Assembly (NCBI GenBank): GCA_947650365.1
Contig: OX393550.1
Coordinates: 114,089,532 to 114,153,531, forward strand
Length of the DNA stretch: 64,000 bases
Direction of reading: 5' to 3'
DNA from: Chamaelirium japonicum
Lineage: Eukaryota; Streptophyta; Magnoliopsida; Liliales; Melanthiaceae
The notes beneath the pieces were generated by a model. The model ran no database searches. It was not told where the DNA came from and saw only the letters and a program-made list of their open reading frames with translations. How positions within the stretch are numbered: position 1 is the stretch's first letter; every line of letters begins with the position of its first letter. The translations under genes were made by a program, and so were the position numbers. Below, in pieces: positions 34,020 to 46,300 of the stretch.

Positions 34020-35254
34020 CCTAACATATGTTTGACCTGGTCATAGAACAAGGCGTTAGAGCAAGAGCTCAAAGAGGTCTAGAGATCGAAATGAGGGGAC
34101 GTGTCCTGCGCCATTGCGCTCTGTCGATGCTCTACCGGTTCGGCCGCCTGCACTTTGCTGGTCTGCCTGCACCTTGCACACTACGAGTCTGCGCTCTGCA
34201 CTTGCATTATGCACCCTTGCACTCTATCAGTTCGACTGCGCACTGTGCCCTACACTCGCGCCTTGCGCCCTTGTATATTTTTTTGATTCGCCTGTGTTTG
34301 CACTCACGCCCAGCGCCCTTGCCCTTTGTCGATTCGCATGCGCCTGCACTTGTGCCCTGCGCCTTGCGCTCTATCGGTCCAGCCGCTTGCACTTTGTTGG
34401 CCTACCTGGCCTTGATCACTACTAGTCTGCACCCCGTGTTCTCCTTAATTAGTCATTATTTGTGCCCTTGCGCTCTATCGGTCTTCCCGTGCCTTGCTGA
34501 TCAAGATATTCTCCCTCCTTCCAATCGAGCTTTTCTCCCTCTGGGATCTCTTTTCTTGGTTGTTGTCTTATCCGGCCTGTTTCTATCCTCTCTCACACGG
34601 ATCCTCGGATCCTCTCTTTTCGGACACACTTGAGCCGACTTTTGGATCCTCTCTTTTCTTGGTCATGCGATCCTATCAAAGTTATGTCTCTATTTTCTCT
34701 CCCTCATCTGTGATGATTGAGATCTTCTACAAGCTATCAAGTGCTTGTTTCAACCGAGTGCTTGCTTCCTATAAGGTCTCACGCATCCACACCTTTCTTA
34801 GCCGATCTCTCCCCTTTCGGCCTCCTTCATTATCGGCTTCCATCACAACCGGTTTTCTTTGCTTCGATCCTTAGTGATTATTGTCAGTTTCACGGTTGAC
34901 CTACTTATAAGTTAATCGAGTTTCCCCGGTTGTCCTGTTTGCAGGTCAATCGGGTTCCCAGGACGACTTGCTTGCAGGTTGCCCTGGCACTATCAGCATA
35001 AAAATAGGTTATTTGATGTTTTTTTTAACCTTTTCTTTCTTAAATTAAGCAAACTGATGTCGGTTTATACCCTACATCAGTTTGATAGAGGATATTAGAT
35101 ATAGAGTTGCTATTACTCCCACCTTAGTTGTGGTATTGTAATGGTGTGTGTTCTCTCCTTATATAAGGAGAGGTAGTCTTATGTTATGATGTGAGATAAT
35201 ACAAGGAGTTTTCTCTCCAAACCCTAGTCTTTCTCTCCCTCTCTCTTCGTACCA
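34020..35254 (+). mobile_element. TATTAG-family LTR element, 5'-truncated old copy
   Basis: From about 34090 the text (CTCTGTCGATGCTCTACC, GGATCCTCTCTTTTC, GTGATGATTGAGATCTTCTA, TTGCTTGCAGG) parallels the internal part of the elements at 52320-53660 and 55620-56815. It ends in a hairpin (35051-35083), a degenerate purine tract GATAGAGGA, and an LTR from 35093 (TATTAGATATAG) to about 35254 (CTTCGTACCA). The left LTR and primer site are missing. Long C-rich frames are not protein-like. Confidence 0.8.
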
Positions 35255-35397
35255 GATTTCTTGGTAGTTTTAGTTATGTTACATTCGCAAAGCACTATAT
35301 CCTTCTATATGCACCCCTATGATCTGGATCATGTGCTCACCTCCTCTGCTCTTAATTTTTGTGATATAAGAAGGTTATTCAGGCATCATGGTCAATT

Positions 35398-35398
<1 letters not shown>

Positions 35399-35471
<73 letters not shown>
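35399..35471. repeat. (GA)n microsatellite
   Basis: About 73 bases of alternating AG. Confidence 0.96.
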
Positions 35472-35475
<4 letters not shown>

Positions 35476-37118
35476 TGAATGGCATCTCTTATGTGACAGA
35501 ACTCTTTGTTTTCCTATTTGCACGACATTTACCACATAGATTGGGAATACGGGGAGGTGGTTATTGACGTCGGCAGAAAATCATGGTTGGTGGAGATGGG
35601 AAGCAAGGGTTGTTAATGCCGCTAAAAGATGGGTCAGGGAGGATATGGGTTGGGGAAGAGACGAGGAACCGAGACTCACGTGAAGCCTGCCTTGAGGGAT
35701 CTTGAGAGAGGAACAAGCATGCACCTGAGATGGTGAGGGAACCCTAGCCGATTGCTTACATAGAGGGAATGGAGAGGAACAAAAAATGGATATTTAGGGG
35801 TATACGATGGTATTGGGTATTTATGTAATTTTACTAAACTATAAGTTTCTACTTATTCATGAAAGAGCTATTTTGGTCATGTTTTGTATTTGTTTTTGGG
35901 GACTAGTCTGAAATGGCATACATTTATTTTTTTAGGTCCTATTTGGTTCAACGCTCTTATTAATTGTATAATCCCGTGAACATGACATCAAAGCCCAGGA
36001 TTCGCGCGCGCAAACAAGGCACAATGGCCTTGAGGGAAATCTCGCTCTAAGATGTCCATACCGAAGGTCGAACAGAAAACCTCTCGAACAAGGGAGAGAG
36101 GAAGTACCACCAGGCCAATAGACCGTTGGTTATGTTTGACCATTTATAAAGGAGTATTGGGTCATTTTTTATGTCTGGTCATTTTGAAATATTTTTATAA
36201 ATAAAAAAAATAATATTTAGACCCTAATTGGTAGTTAGTTTAGAAAAAGGTCCGACATCCTATTTATTTATATTTTTTGGTTCTCAATTGTAATAAAGCA
36301 TAACTAAAAGAACTTCAAGAACATACCTCTAAATAAAAAGAACTAGAAAAACATGTAAACGAGGGGTGAACTTGGTCCGGGTTAACCTGATAACAGATCA
36401 AACTCAACTGGGTTGGGTTGTTTTAGGGTTTTAAACCATTCTGGGTCTGCGTCCCGTTCACTTAAATTGGGTCGGTTCGGGGTTAGGAGCTTTGACTTGA
36501 TGCATTTAATGCTTTCACTTCATCCCATAGTGGGATTTGACACCTACTCTTTGCCGCTCCTTTTTTTCCGATCCGATGCCGCACAATTTGTGACCATTTT
36601 AGTGGCAAAGGACGTGGCCCGAGCTTTGGCTGTCCCGACCCGCACCCAGCCCATTTACAATCCTAGTATCAGCCAGTACAAGTCGATGCCCATTTTTATA
36701 TTTATTGATTGTTTTTTTTTTATGCTGGGACCAGTCGATACAGCTCAACCATATCAGTCGATACTAGATTTAACTCTGTATTGTCTGGTACGTACTGATA
36801 CCTATTTCAATATTTTATTTTTTTTAAAAAATAATGGTACCAGTCGATACCAGGCTAGCTCGATCGATACAAACTTATATGACTCCATGTTGGTTATTAT
36901 GGATTAAGTATCGGTATCTATCAGTGACTGTACAGGCCTATAAAAAATCGAGTCGTATTTGCCAGTACACCTTGGTATCAGCCGAGTTTTGAAACCATTG
37001 ATTTAAGTTACAAGCCGATGAATGTTCCTTTATTAATAGCCTTATGTAGCTACTACTATTGGCACTCGGTTCTTGCCTAACCTTTGCTAACATTATGAGT
37101 TAGTCTATTTACTTTTTA
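35472..37118. other. Non-coding stretch with repeat relics
   Basis: No gene recognised. 36365-36500 has GGTCCGGGTTAACCTG and GGTTCGGGGTTAGG as in hAT-like termini. 36640-36990 contains repeated ACCAGTCGATAC/ATCAGTCGATAC, a family word, ending in GGTATCAGCCGAGTTTTGAAAC. Confidence 0.45.
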
Positions 37119-37371
37119 GGGCAAATTATACTTTGACCCCATGAAGTTTAGCTAAAAAATACTTAACCCTCCTATAGTTTAGAAGCTACATTTTTGTCCC
37201 TTCAGTTCAGTTTTGATCCGATAAAAATTACCAAATGAGGAAATTAAGTAGTTGACACAAGGGGGTATTGTGCTAACATTTTAAACTTTAGGGAGTGATT
37301 TGGAACAAAATAAACTCGAGGGGGTTAAGTGTTTTTTTTAGCTAAACTTCAAGGGTAAAGTATTATTTATC
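37119..37371. mobile_element. Mutator-like MITE, 10-bp TSD
   Basis: 253 bp. Left GGGCAAATTATACTTTGACC and right ending GGGTAAAGTATTATTTATC are inverted complements, extended by TTTAGCTAAAAAATACTTAACCC and its complement. Identical TTACTTTTTA at 37109-37118 and 37372-37381. Nine to ten bases fits the Mutator superfamily. Non-coding. Confidence 0.88.
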
Positions 37372-37543
37372 TTACTTTTTAACTCTATTCTTTACATTTA
37401 AATGGATTACGAGTTTTGACTTATGTCATGAGGTAACATTGGGCCATTTTCGGGTGTGATGTTTCGTGCTGGGCTAACTTCAGGCCCAGCCTTGGGCTCT
37501 GGGATCATTTAGATCAATAAGATAAATTCTATTGCTAAAAATA

Positions 37544-38065
37544 AGGATTTTTTTACAAATCAACTCCTACAATCTTCTCTATTTACATATAAACCCCTAT
37601 AAAGTGATATTTATATATAAACCCCTCAGTTCATTCAAATATTATAAATTGACCCCTACAGTTACTGACATTTAAAACAAGAGAATATTTTTGATTTCAT
37701 CCTTAATATTTTTACCTAAACTCTGTAAATACCCCTCTAATGTGAGAATTCTTCAAATTAGGTCCAAGTTAGATTCGGTTTAAGTCTGTCTTTGTTTTGG
37801 GTGAAGTCTTGCTATGTTTAATAAAGATAGGTCAGTTTAAGTAATTAAACCATGAGTAAATCGGTTATTTCCCATTTAGGTTAATGAAATAATAGTCGAA
37901 TGAAGTAAAAGTTTAGAAATATTTCTTCATTTTGGATGCCAACTAGATGTAGGGGTTGATATATAAATGTTGGATGCTTGAAGGGGTTTATATATAAATA
38001 TTGACTTTACAGGAGTTTATATATAAATTGAGAATATTGTAGGGGTCGATTTGTAAAAAAACCCT
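37544..38065. mobile_element. MITE with about 85-bp inverted termini
   Basis: The left arm from AGGATTTTTTTACAAATC through TATAAACCCCTATAAAGT pairs with the right arm that ends GATTTGTAAAAAAACCCT. Interior is AT-rich. Borders are AT-rich without a clear duplication. Flanked on both sides (37440-37510, 38090-38210) by GGGCCA/GGCCCAGCC-rich text that looks like the two halves of an older hAT-like repeat. Confidence 0.8.
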
Positions 38066-38209
38066 ATATAATATATACTAAATTCAGAACTAGGCCTGGG
38101 GATAGCCTGGCGGGCCAATGTTCGGGCCAGGCCACAGCTAACGACCCAAGCCCAACTGACTTGTCCTTGAGTTGGGCTTTCACTGGGCTGGGCCGGGTTG
38201 AGCCCGTTC

Positions 38210-38565
38210 ACATAGATATATGCCTTCTTGTTTCTTAAAAGCCTTGCTTTTTATGGGTTCTTCAAATTTATTTAAGCCATTATTGCGCATAGTTTACTGT
38301 TTAAACCAACGGGCTCTTCGCCTGGTAGTGCTTCATCTCTCCCATTTTGGAGAGGTTCCCTGTCCGCCTAGGAGTGAACTTTTCCTCAAGGCCGTTGTGT
38401 CTTGTTTGCGCGTGCAAATCCTGGCCGTTGAAGTCATGTTCGTGGGATTATAGAATTAATAATTAGTTCTGCTACCTCCCCCTGTTTCGATCTTCAAACA
38501 TACTTGAGCCATTGCTCTAGCGCCCTGTCCTCTGACCACTTGCCTGGTCCAACAAAAAAAAAATC
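38210..38565 (+). other. Possible SINE-like sequence ending in an A-run
   Basis: 38290-38450 contains CGCCTGGTAGTGCTTC and GAGGTTCCCTGTCCG, loosely like pol III A and B boxes about 40 bases apart, and an A-run follows at 38555-38564. No target duplication was found. Confidence 0.3.
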
Positions 38566-38761
38566 AGTGAAGTACAATATTTGTCGGAGCGCGACATGCA
38601 GAATGCAATCTAGCTTTATAATCAAATATATAGTTTATAAATTTTATAATCTAAGAAAATATATACTCACAAATCTTTCTCGCAGGGATTAAAGAGGAGG
38701 TGAAGGAGGTGCTGCTGGAGTTGATGGGGGATGATATGTAGAAGTGTTGATGTATTGCGAT

Positions 38762-38871
38762 TGTTGATGGATAGTCCCACATGGGTGAGGGAGGCACCCA
38801 TCACCCAGATCATGTATCCTCTGTGGACCTTTTCTTATGACCCGGGTTTTGGGATGTGAGGGTATCTAACA
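38762..38871 (+). repeat. TRIM 5' LTR
   Basis: TGTTGATGGATAGTCCCAC to GGGTATCTAACA. Matched by 53918-54025 with about 20 differences, the most diverged LTR pair in the nest. Confidence 0.8.
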
Positions 38872-38909
38872 TAGTATCAGAGTTGGGTTCATCGTCTCTT
38901 CTTTCTGTT

Positions 38910-39087
38910 TATTAGATGTAGCGTGTTAGTATTCTATTAGTCCCACCCTCGGTTGTGGTAATATAATGGTGTGTGTTCTCTCTCTATATAAGGAGAGGTA
39001 GTCTTATGTAATGTTAATGAGATTAATGAGATAATACAAGGAGTTTTTCTCCCCAAACCTATTCTCTCTCCCTCTCTCTTCGTAACA
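38910..39087 (+). repeat. TATTAG-family 5' LTR
   Basis: 178 bp. TATA-like CTCTATATAAGGAGAGG at about 38980. Ends GTAACA. Related LTRs: 35093, 53660, 54257, 56817, and a degenerate one at about 60165. Confidence 0.85.
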
Positions 39088-39963
39088 TGGTATCAGAGCC
39101 AACCCTCTTGGCTAGGGTTTCGACGCTCTCCTCTCCGGCCTCGGCCTCCTTGATCGTTGATGACGACATCGAGGAGGCCGGGAACAGTAAAAAAAAAAAA
39201 ATCTCATCTCTCTCCTAAATACCTTCTACAATCTCGGTGATCAGCCCCTCTTCCGCGATCCCGAGCAGCCCCCCCTCTTGTGATCGATCCCGTGCGGCAC
39301 CACCTTCTGCAATCGATCTTGTGCGATCTCAGATATTAGCCCTGTTGTTAGCTACTCCGGCCTCCCTTGTTGCCCTCTGGCAGCCTCACCTCCTTCCTCG
39401 CAAGACAGCCAGATCTGCCTCGTCACTAGCCGCGCCAGCCTCCTCCTGCACCGGCCCTCCTCTCCTGTGCAGCCCGCCGCCCGCGTTGGGCTGCCTCCTC
39501 ACCTGCAGCCTATGCCGCCTTGCGCACCCTCGCGTGGTCATCGATCTCATCGAAGCCCTCACGTCAGAGCCCGTCGGCTTGCAAGTTGCAATCTCGCCGG
39601 ACTCCTCTTGATTTCTGACCTGACGCCTCCTGTGCACGAGCCCTCCGGCCTCCCCTGCGTGCGACGCCGCTGGCTCCCCCCTCCTTTGGCAAGGAGTTCA
39701 GATCTCCTCTGCCAGATCTGTGCCTCGACGCCACCGGCTCTGCTCCACCTGCGCTTCCCAGATCCGGCCGCCCGTACATCCTCGCACCGACCACAACACA
39801 GCAGCACGGGGGGGGGGGGGGGCAGATTTGGCTTCCCCAGTCACCTGATGCCTCGCGCCGGCCACCTGCTCACCACGCCGGCCACATCCATCGCCGAGCC
39901 GGCCTCCTCCCTGCGCCGCGCCCGATCCTAGCCCTGCGTCGCGCCCGTGCCCTCCTCCGTAGC
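39088..39963 (+). other. Interior of the TATTAG element, left part
   Basis: Begins with the tRNA-iMet-type primer site, then AGGGTTTCGACGCTCTCC and GGCCTCGGCCTCC, shared with 54434 onward and 60330 onward. Very rich in CCGCC/GGCCTCC. Includes a G-run of 12 at about 39811. Frames up to 154 codons lack any domain and are not conserved between family members. Confidence 0.75.
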
Positions 39964-40671
39964 TGTGGGTGCAAATTTTGGCAGAAGTTTACCAACTACC
40001 GCAGGACCCACCGGCCCTGCCTGGTGGGCCCATGAAGACTACCACGGGACCCACCGGCCCTGCCTGGTGGGCCCATGAAGACTACCACGGGACCCACCGG
40101 CCCTGCCTGGTGGGCCCACGAGGACCACCGCGGGACCCACCGGCCCTGCCCGGAAAGTCCACGAGCCTGTGGAATCCCCCAGAATACGATGGCGGGGCCC
40201 GCTAGCTTTACCTGGAGAATCCCCAGATACGACAGCAGAAAACTGCCATTTGCCCCGGAATTCCTCCCCGTGAATCCTATAAATAGCAGAGCCTTCAAAT
40301 GTAAAAGGATCGAATTCTCAGTTCTAAAACCAGAGCTCTGGGATTTCCAACTTCCCATCTTCCACCTCTCTTTGATCTTCTTTTTCTCTCGAAGAGATCA
40401 GTGTTTACAGTGATACTCGGCCTGTCGAGATCACTCCAGTATAAGTGTTAGTGAATTCGGGTTGCTCCCTATAGCACGGAGACGTAGGCTTCGGCTGAAC
40501 TCCGAGATCAATCTCTTGTGTCAAACTCTCTCTGATTGCATATCTCTATTCACATATCAAAAGGCTTCAACTGCAATCAACAGATCGACCAACGATCTTC
40601 GACGTCAACTTCAACTCCAATTGACTGGTGCTGCGAGAGACTTCGGGTCGGCACGAAGATTTTCCCCCACA
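39964..40671 (+). repeat. Tat element 5' LTR
   Basis: The upstream half has three tandem copies of a 43-base unit (GGGACCCACCGGCCCTGCC then TGGTGGGCCCATGAAGACTA) plus two variants, a TATA-like CCTATAAATAGCAG at about 40278, and CACGGAGACGTAGGCTTCGG downstream. The same layout is found in the LARD LTRs and in the minus-strand LTR at 61684. Confidence 0.97.
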
Positions 40672-40673
40672 GT

Positions 40674-40690
40674 TTGGCGCCGTCTGTGGG
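40674..40690 (+). promoter_or_regulatory. Tat primer-binding site
   Basis: TGGCGCCGTCTGTGGGA, three bases after the LTR. TGGCGCC complements a tRNA 3' end; which tRNA is not assigned here. The following leader has a 41-base tandem duplication (CGGTTGAACCTACAACTGAT and on) at 40730-40811. Confidence 0.85.
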
Positions 40691-40868
40691 ATCCGATCAA
40701 AAAGTCCAACTCTCCGTTACTACTTGATCGGTTGAACCTACAACTGATCTTGATAGTCAAACTTCCTCGCCGGTTGAACCTACAACTGATCTTGATAGTC
40801 AAACTTCCTCGCCCTCTCGGTTGATCATACAACTGAACGGCACTCTCGTTGCACCTTTCGCTCTCTGA

Positions 40869-43338
40869 ATGGCGAGGACAAAACATCAAGGTCAACCAGA
40901 AGGAAGTAACACTCAACAACAACCTCGTCCTGAGACTCGTTCAATGAGTCAAAGGCTCAACTTCGGACAGTCCCTTGCTGTCCCCGAGATGGGGGTTTGT
41001 TCAGGGAGTGGCAAATCTGTCGATCGACCTATCGCCCACCCCGCACGACAGTCGATTGGGCAAACAACACCCGCTCCTGCTGAAGACCCTCCATCGACCT
41101 ACCAAATCTCTGCAGTCAACTTCCAGCTGCTTCAATTGGCAAAACAGAATGCCACCCTCACTGCTGAGAGGGATGCTCTGAAGAAGGCAGCCTCCGAGGC
41201 TGGAATCGCTCTTCCAATCCCCTCCACAAGCGAGAGAGTCGATCTTCCTCGACATTCCATTCACTCCGAACAACGGAGGTCAATGGGTACTACTGCCCTC
41301 AAGAGGATTCGACGTGATCCAACTCCCTCTGCTACCCCCTGGAAGCAAAGTGTTTGGGATCGCCTCGAAGACGAGTCTTCCCAATCGTCTTCTGGCCGCA
41401 ACTGCGACAAGAGGACACCTTCAAAACTCAACATACCAAGGAGGCACCAAATGAAAGGCGCTCCTTCAAAGAGTCGAGTTTCCCCTTCCATTCCACTTCA
41501 GCGTGGGCTTGGATCGGACCTCCGACATCGACTTCAACCGGCAAATATTACAATGCCCGAGCAAGACCTTGCGATCTTGCCTCTTGACCCACTTCTAAGT
41601 CGAGGACATGGTCGCAGGGATGGCTATTCTTCTGCCGGACCTCTACATCGAAGTCTCTTTGAGACAACATTTCCAAGGGGATGGAGAACTCCAATCCTCC
41701 CCAAATTCAACTGCATCAGAGGAGATCCTACTCTCCACATCCTTGCCTTCAAGCAAGCCTTAACACCGCATGAAGAAGAAAACAATGTGCTCTGCCGCAC
41801 CTTCGCAGGAAGTCTCGATGAACCGTCGCTCGACTGGTATCATAATCTCCGAGCTGGGTCCATCACCCAGTTCGATGTTTTGGCTAAACTCTTTGTGCAG
41901 CATTATCAGCTCAATCTGAAGCCCGAGAAGAAGCTTGACTCTCTCTATCGGCTAAGGATGGGTGCTGACGAGACTCTCCGAAGTTTCACTAGGAGATTTC
42001 GCAACGAGCATGCTGCCCTCTCTGGAAGATATCTGGACGATGAAGCCATCATGTTGGCTTTCCAGAACGCTCTCCGCTTCGATCTGCACATCTACAACGA
42101 CTTCATCCGTAATCCCCCTCCTTCTCTGGGAGCTATGTTCGATCGAATCCAGAGAGAGATCGAGGTCGAAGACGATCAAGTCGCTCGAAAAGGGCGAGAA
42201 ACAAAACGAAGACCCGCTGAGAGAGAAGCTCCAAAGTATGCTGCTAAGGCCCACAATGCTGAGGCAGCAGCCCCTCCAGCCAACAAACGATCAAAGAATG
42301 ATGGGCGTCGATCTCCGACAAAGACCACTTTTACTGAGTGGAATTTACCAGTCGAACAAATACTCGACCGCATTCAACACGACGAGTATCTTCGGAGGCC
42401 CAATCCTCTTCAGCCAAACTCCAAATTCACAGCAGACAAAACAGTCTACTGCGAATTCCATCGAAGTCACGGCCACTCTACTGACCGATGCTATCGGTTG
42501 AAGTTCCATCTTGAAGACTTACTGCGAGAGGGCCACCTTCAAGAATTCGTCAACAACGGGCACGATCAACGTCGAACCTCTGCAAAGGGGAAAGAAGTGT
42601 GTTGGATACATCAAATCTCCTCTGACCGGCAACCTATCTCTGTAAATGCCAATGTCTTTGGTATTCATGGATCATTGCACAACCAAGCAGTGACCGGGAA
42701 AGAAGTCGATCGGCAAATTCGGTGCATCTTCCATGTTCGATCTACTGCAAATAAAGAAGATACCTGGATCGAGAAGCCCATCGAAGGTCTTGCTTGGCCA
42801 TCCATCGTCTTCAACGACACTGATCTTCAAGGAGTTCATACTCCACATCGGGACCCCCTGGTTTTGAAACTCATCATCGACGGAAGCACCGTCAATCGGA
42901 TCCTCATCGACACCGGGAGTTCTATCGACATTATGTTCTCAGACTGCTTCAAACGTCTGGGACATAAATATCAAAGCCTCGACATCGTCCCTACCGTGAT
43001 CACCGGTTTCAACGGCGAACAGAGCATCACGGTGGGTGAGTCGAGATTCACTCTAGACCTCAGCCGAGAGACTCGAGTCTCGGTCAGGTTCGCAATTGTC
43101 GAAGGAGTATCCAGCTACAACGCCATCCTCGGGCGACCATTCCTCCACCAGATCAATGCCATCTCTTCTTCTTATCATCAATTACTCAAATTTGCAACTG
43201 GGGAAGGCATTGTCTGCATTCGAGGTGATCAGCAAGCTGGAAGGTCTTGTGAGGCTGCTGCGGCAAAGACAGATCGAAAGATCAACATTGCTCCTCCAAA
43301 GTGGCCACGAGATGAAGTTGGTCCCTCTTCCAAATAGC
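40869..43338 (+). CDS. gag-pro: Gag-protease of the Tat element
   Basis: 822 codons, starting MARTKHQGQPEG. A disordered Q/R/S-rich N-terminus is followed by a retrotransposon Gag core (about residues 275-440: PKFNCIRGDPTLH, DWYHNLRAGSI, LRMGADETLRSFTRRF) and a compact zinc-binding motif CEFHRSHGHSTDRC at residues 528-541, typical of Tat. The aspartic protease has ILIDTGSSIDIMF (D681) and ends with ILGRPFLHQINA. Gag packages the RNA and protease matures the polyproteins. The frame ends at UAG (43336-43338); the next codons CAA UCA match a known readthrough context, and the downstream frame is the same. The first ATG of the frame was taken as start; it lies about 200 bases after the primer site. 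Confidence 0.95.
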
Positions 43339-46300
43339 AATCAAAGGAGATTCCGCTGACCAAACCTCCACCAATCGAATGGGAAACATCACCTTCAATA
43401 GAAGAAATCATCCCAATCAACATAGGCAGCGGAGATCTCCCTCAACAAACTTTCATTGGTACCAGTCTTAGCGACGCAGAAGCGCAAGACATGGTGTCCT
43501 TCCTCCAATCCAATATCGATGTCTTCGCTTGGTGTTTCGAAGACATGCCTGGTATCAATCCGGATGACGCTTGTCACCGACTTGCAATCAAAGAAGAGGT
43601 GAAGCCTGTCAAGCAAAAGCCATGTACCATCCGACCAGAGCTACAAGTTGCTGTTCAAGAAGAAATCACTAAGCTACTCGCAGCAGGCTTCATCCGTGAA
43701 GTAGAGTATCCTACTTGGATCTCTAATATTGTTGATGTTCCGAAGAAGAATGGGAAAGTCCGAGTCTGCATCGACTTCACCAACCTCAACAAGGCTTGCC
43801 CCAAAGACCCATTTCCCATGCCAAGGATCGATAGACTCGTCGATGCCACTGCTGGCCACGAGCTATTGTCTTTCATGGATGGGTATTCTAGATACAATCA
43901 AATTCCACTTCATCCAGACGATCAAGAGAAGACTTGCTTCGTGACTAGCCGAGGTCTCTACTGCTACAATGTAATGCCGTTCGGCCTCAAAAATGCTGGA
44001 TCTACCTATCAAAGGCTAGTCAGCAAGATGTTCGAAAATCAGATCGGTCGCAACGTCGAAGTATATGTCGATGATCTCCTTACCAAGAGTTCCGTTCGGA
44101 GCAAGCATCTTTCCGATCTGGCGAAAACCTTTCAAATTCTTCGAAAATATCGTATGAAGCTCAATCCAGCCAAGTGCGCTTTCGGAGTTCAATCTGGCAA
44201 ATTCCTGGGTCATCTTGTGACCAGGAGGGGTATTGAAGCCAATCCCGATCAAATTCGAGCTATTCTCGACATGCCATCACCTACCAATCGAAAGGAGGTG
44301 CAGCGACTCACTGGAAGACTTGCTGCCCTCAATCGCTTCATCTCAAAGTCTTCTGACAAATGTAAACCTCTCTTCGATAAACTACGAAAGGCGGATACTT
44401 CAGGGTGGAGTCCGATTTGTGAAGAAGCATTTCAAAGCATCAAGAAATATCTGGTGCAATCTCCTATCTTGACGGCTCCACTTCCAAAAGAAGACTTATG
44501 GCTCTATCTCGCCGTAACTGATCAAGCAATCAGTGCAGTCTTAGTCAGTAGAAGAGAAGGCTTCGAGCATCCAGTCTATTATATCAGTCACACTCTTCTT
44601 CCGGCTGAAACTCGCTATTCAAAAACGGAGAAGGTCATCCTAGCCTTGCTCACCGCATCGCGACGTCTCCAACCGTACTTCGTCTCCCACCAGATCACTG
44701 TCATTTTAGAACACTCACTCAAAGATATTATTGACAAAGCTGGTCGAGCTGGTCGAATGACCAAATGGGTGATCGAAATGAGTGCTCTGGGGATTCAATT
44801 CGAATTTCGCACTTCTATCAAAGGTCAAGCAGTTGCTGATTTTCTAGCTGACTTCCCAGTTGAAGACCCTATCACTTGGGAAGAAGATGTCGACATGCGC
44901 TTAGAAGATGAGGACAATACTCCGATCAATCTTGCAACAAAAATTGATCCAAGTCTCGAAGCTCCTGCTGCAACTCCTCCATGGAAGCTTTATACTGATG
45001 GAGCTTCAAGTTTGATCGGTTCGGGAACTGGGATAGTATTGATATCCCCCAAACTGGATCATCTCCAGAAGGCCACTCTCCTCGGATTCACTGCCACCAA
45101 CAACGAAGCCGAGTACGAAGCACTCATTTCCGGACTCGAGATGGCGAAATCCCTGGGGGTAGATCGAATCATCGTCTACAGCGACTCCCAATTGATTATA
45201 AGGCAAATCAATGGAGAGTACACAGCTCGCGAAGAAAGAATGCAACTCTACTTGGCCTTAGTACGACATCTTCAACAACGTTTTATTGCCGCTGAATTCA
45301 TTCAAATCCCCAGAGCAGAGAACCGAGAAGCAGATGCCTTAGCCAATGCTGCCTCAGTTCTTGGAGACTCACTCGGAGGAAGGCAAATACAGATCGATTA
45401 TCAAGAAGTGTCCAAGACCACCCCCGATCAACAGATCCTTACTACTACAAAAGAATCTGGGGGTGGAGATCAGCTTGAAGACTGGAGACGATCAATTTTC
45501 GACTTCTTCAAGCATGGCAAAATGCCGGAAGATCCAAATCAAGCCCGAAGAGTTCAAAGGAAGCTCCCATGCTACATTCTACAAGGAGAAGATCTATATT
45601 TCAAATCTCACAACGGGATGTTGCTCAAGTGCCTTGGTCCCGAGCAAGCACGGGCAATCCTGATTGATATCCACTCTGGAGCCTGTGGAAATCATTCGGG
45701 AGGAAGATCTCTTGAAGCCAAGACGAAGCTACAAGGGTACTACTGGCCAACAATGGCAAGGGATGCTCAACAAGTTGTTCAAAGGTGCGAACCTTGCCAA
45801 CGACACGCTCGGGCTATCCATCTCCCTGCATATGAACTTCATCAATTGTCAAGCCCCTGGCCTTTCCATCAATGGGGGTTAGATTTCCTGGGCCCTTTCC
45901 CTCCAACTCCGAGCAAGAAGAAGTATCTATTGCTGGCCACTGATTATTTCACCAAATGGGTTGAAGCTGTGCCCCTCTTCCGAGAGACTGACGACGAAGT
46001 GATCAAATTCATTCGGCACAACATCTTCTCAAGGTTCGGCACACCTCAAGTTCTCGTTGCTGACAATGGAGCTCAATTTGACTCCGACAAATTCCGAGAG
46101 TTCTGTATGAACAACGGTATCAAACTATTCTATTCAACTCCAAGGTACCCTCAATGCAATGGCCAAGCAGAAGCCTCCAATAGAGCTATTCTTGGTATAC
46201 TCAAGAAGAAACTCAACGACAAAAAAGGATTGTGGGAACAGGTCCTACCTAAAGTTCTTTGGGGGTATCGCACAACTCCGAGAAGATCAACAGGGTTCTC

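Noticed and set aside
36413..36907. 164-codon plus frame
   Set aside because: It crosses two unrelated repeat families (GGGTTGGG-type and CAGTCGATAC-type); amino-acid make-up is F/L-rich and no domain is visible.
39237..39931. Frames of 76-154 codons on both strands
   Set aside because: Same GC-rich interior as above, ending where the Tat element cuts it.
43674..44252. Minus-strand frames opposite pol
   Set aside because: Shadows of the sense RT sequence; unlike the antisense gene at 47332-50083 they have no sense-free region, introns or own domain.
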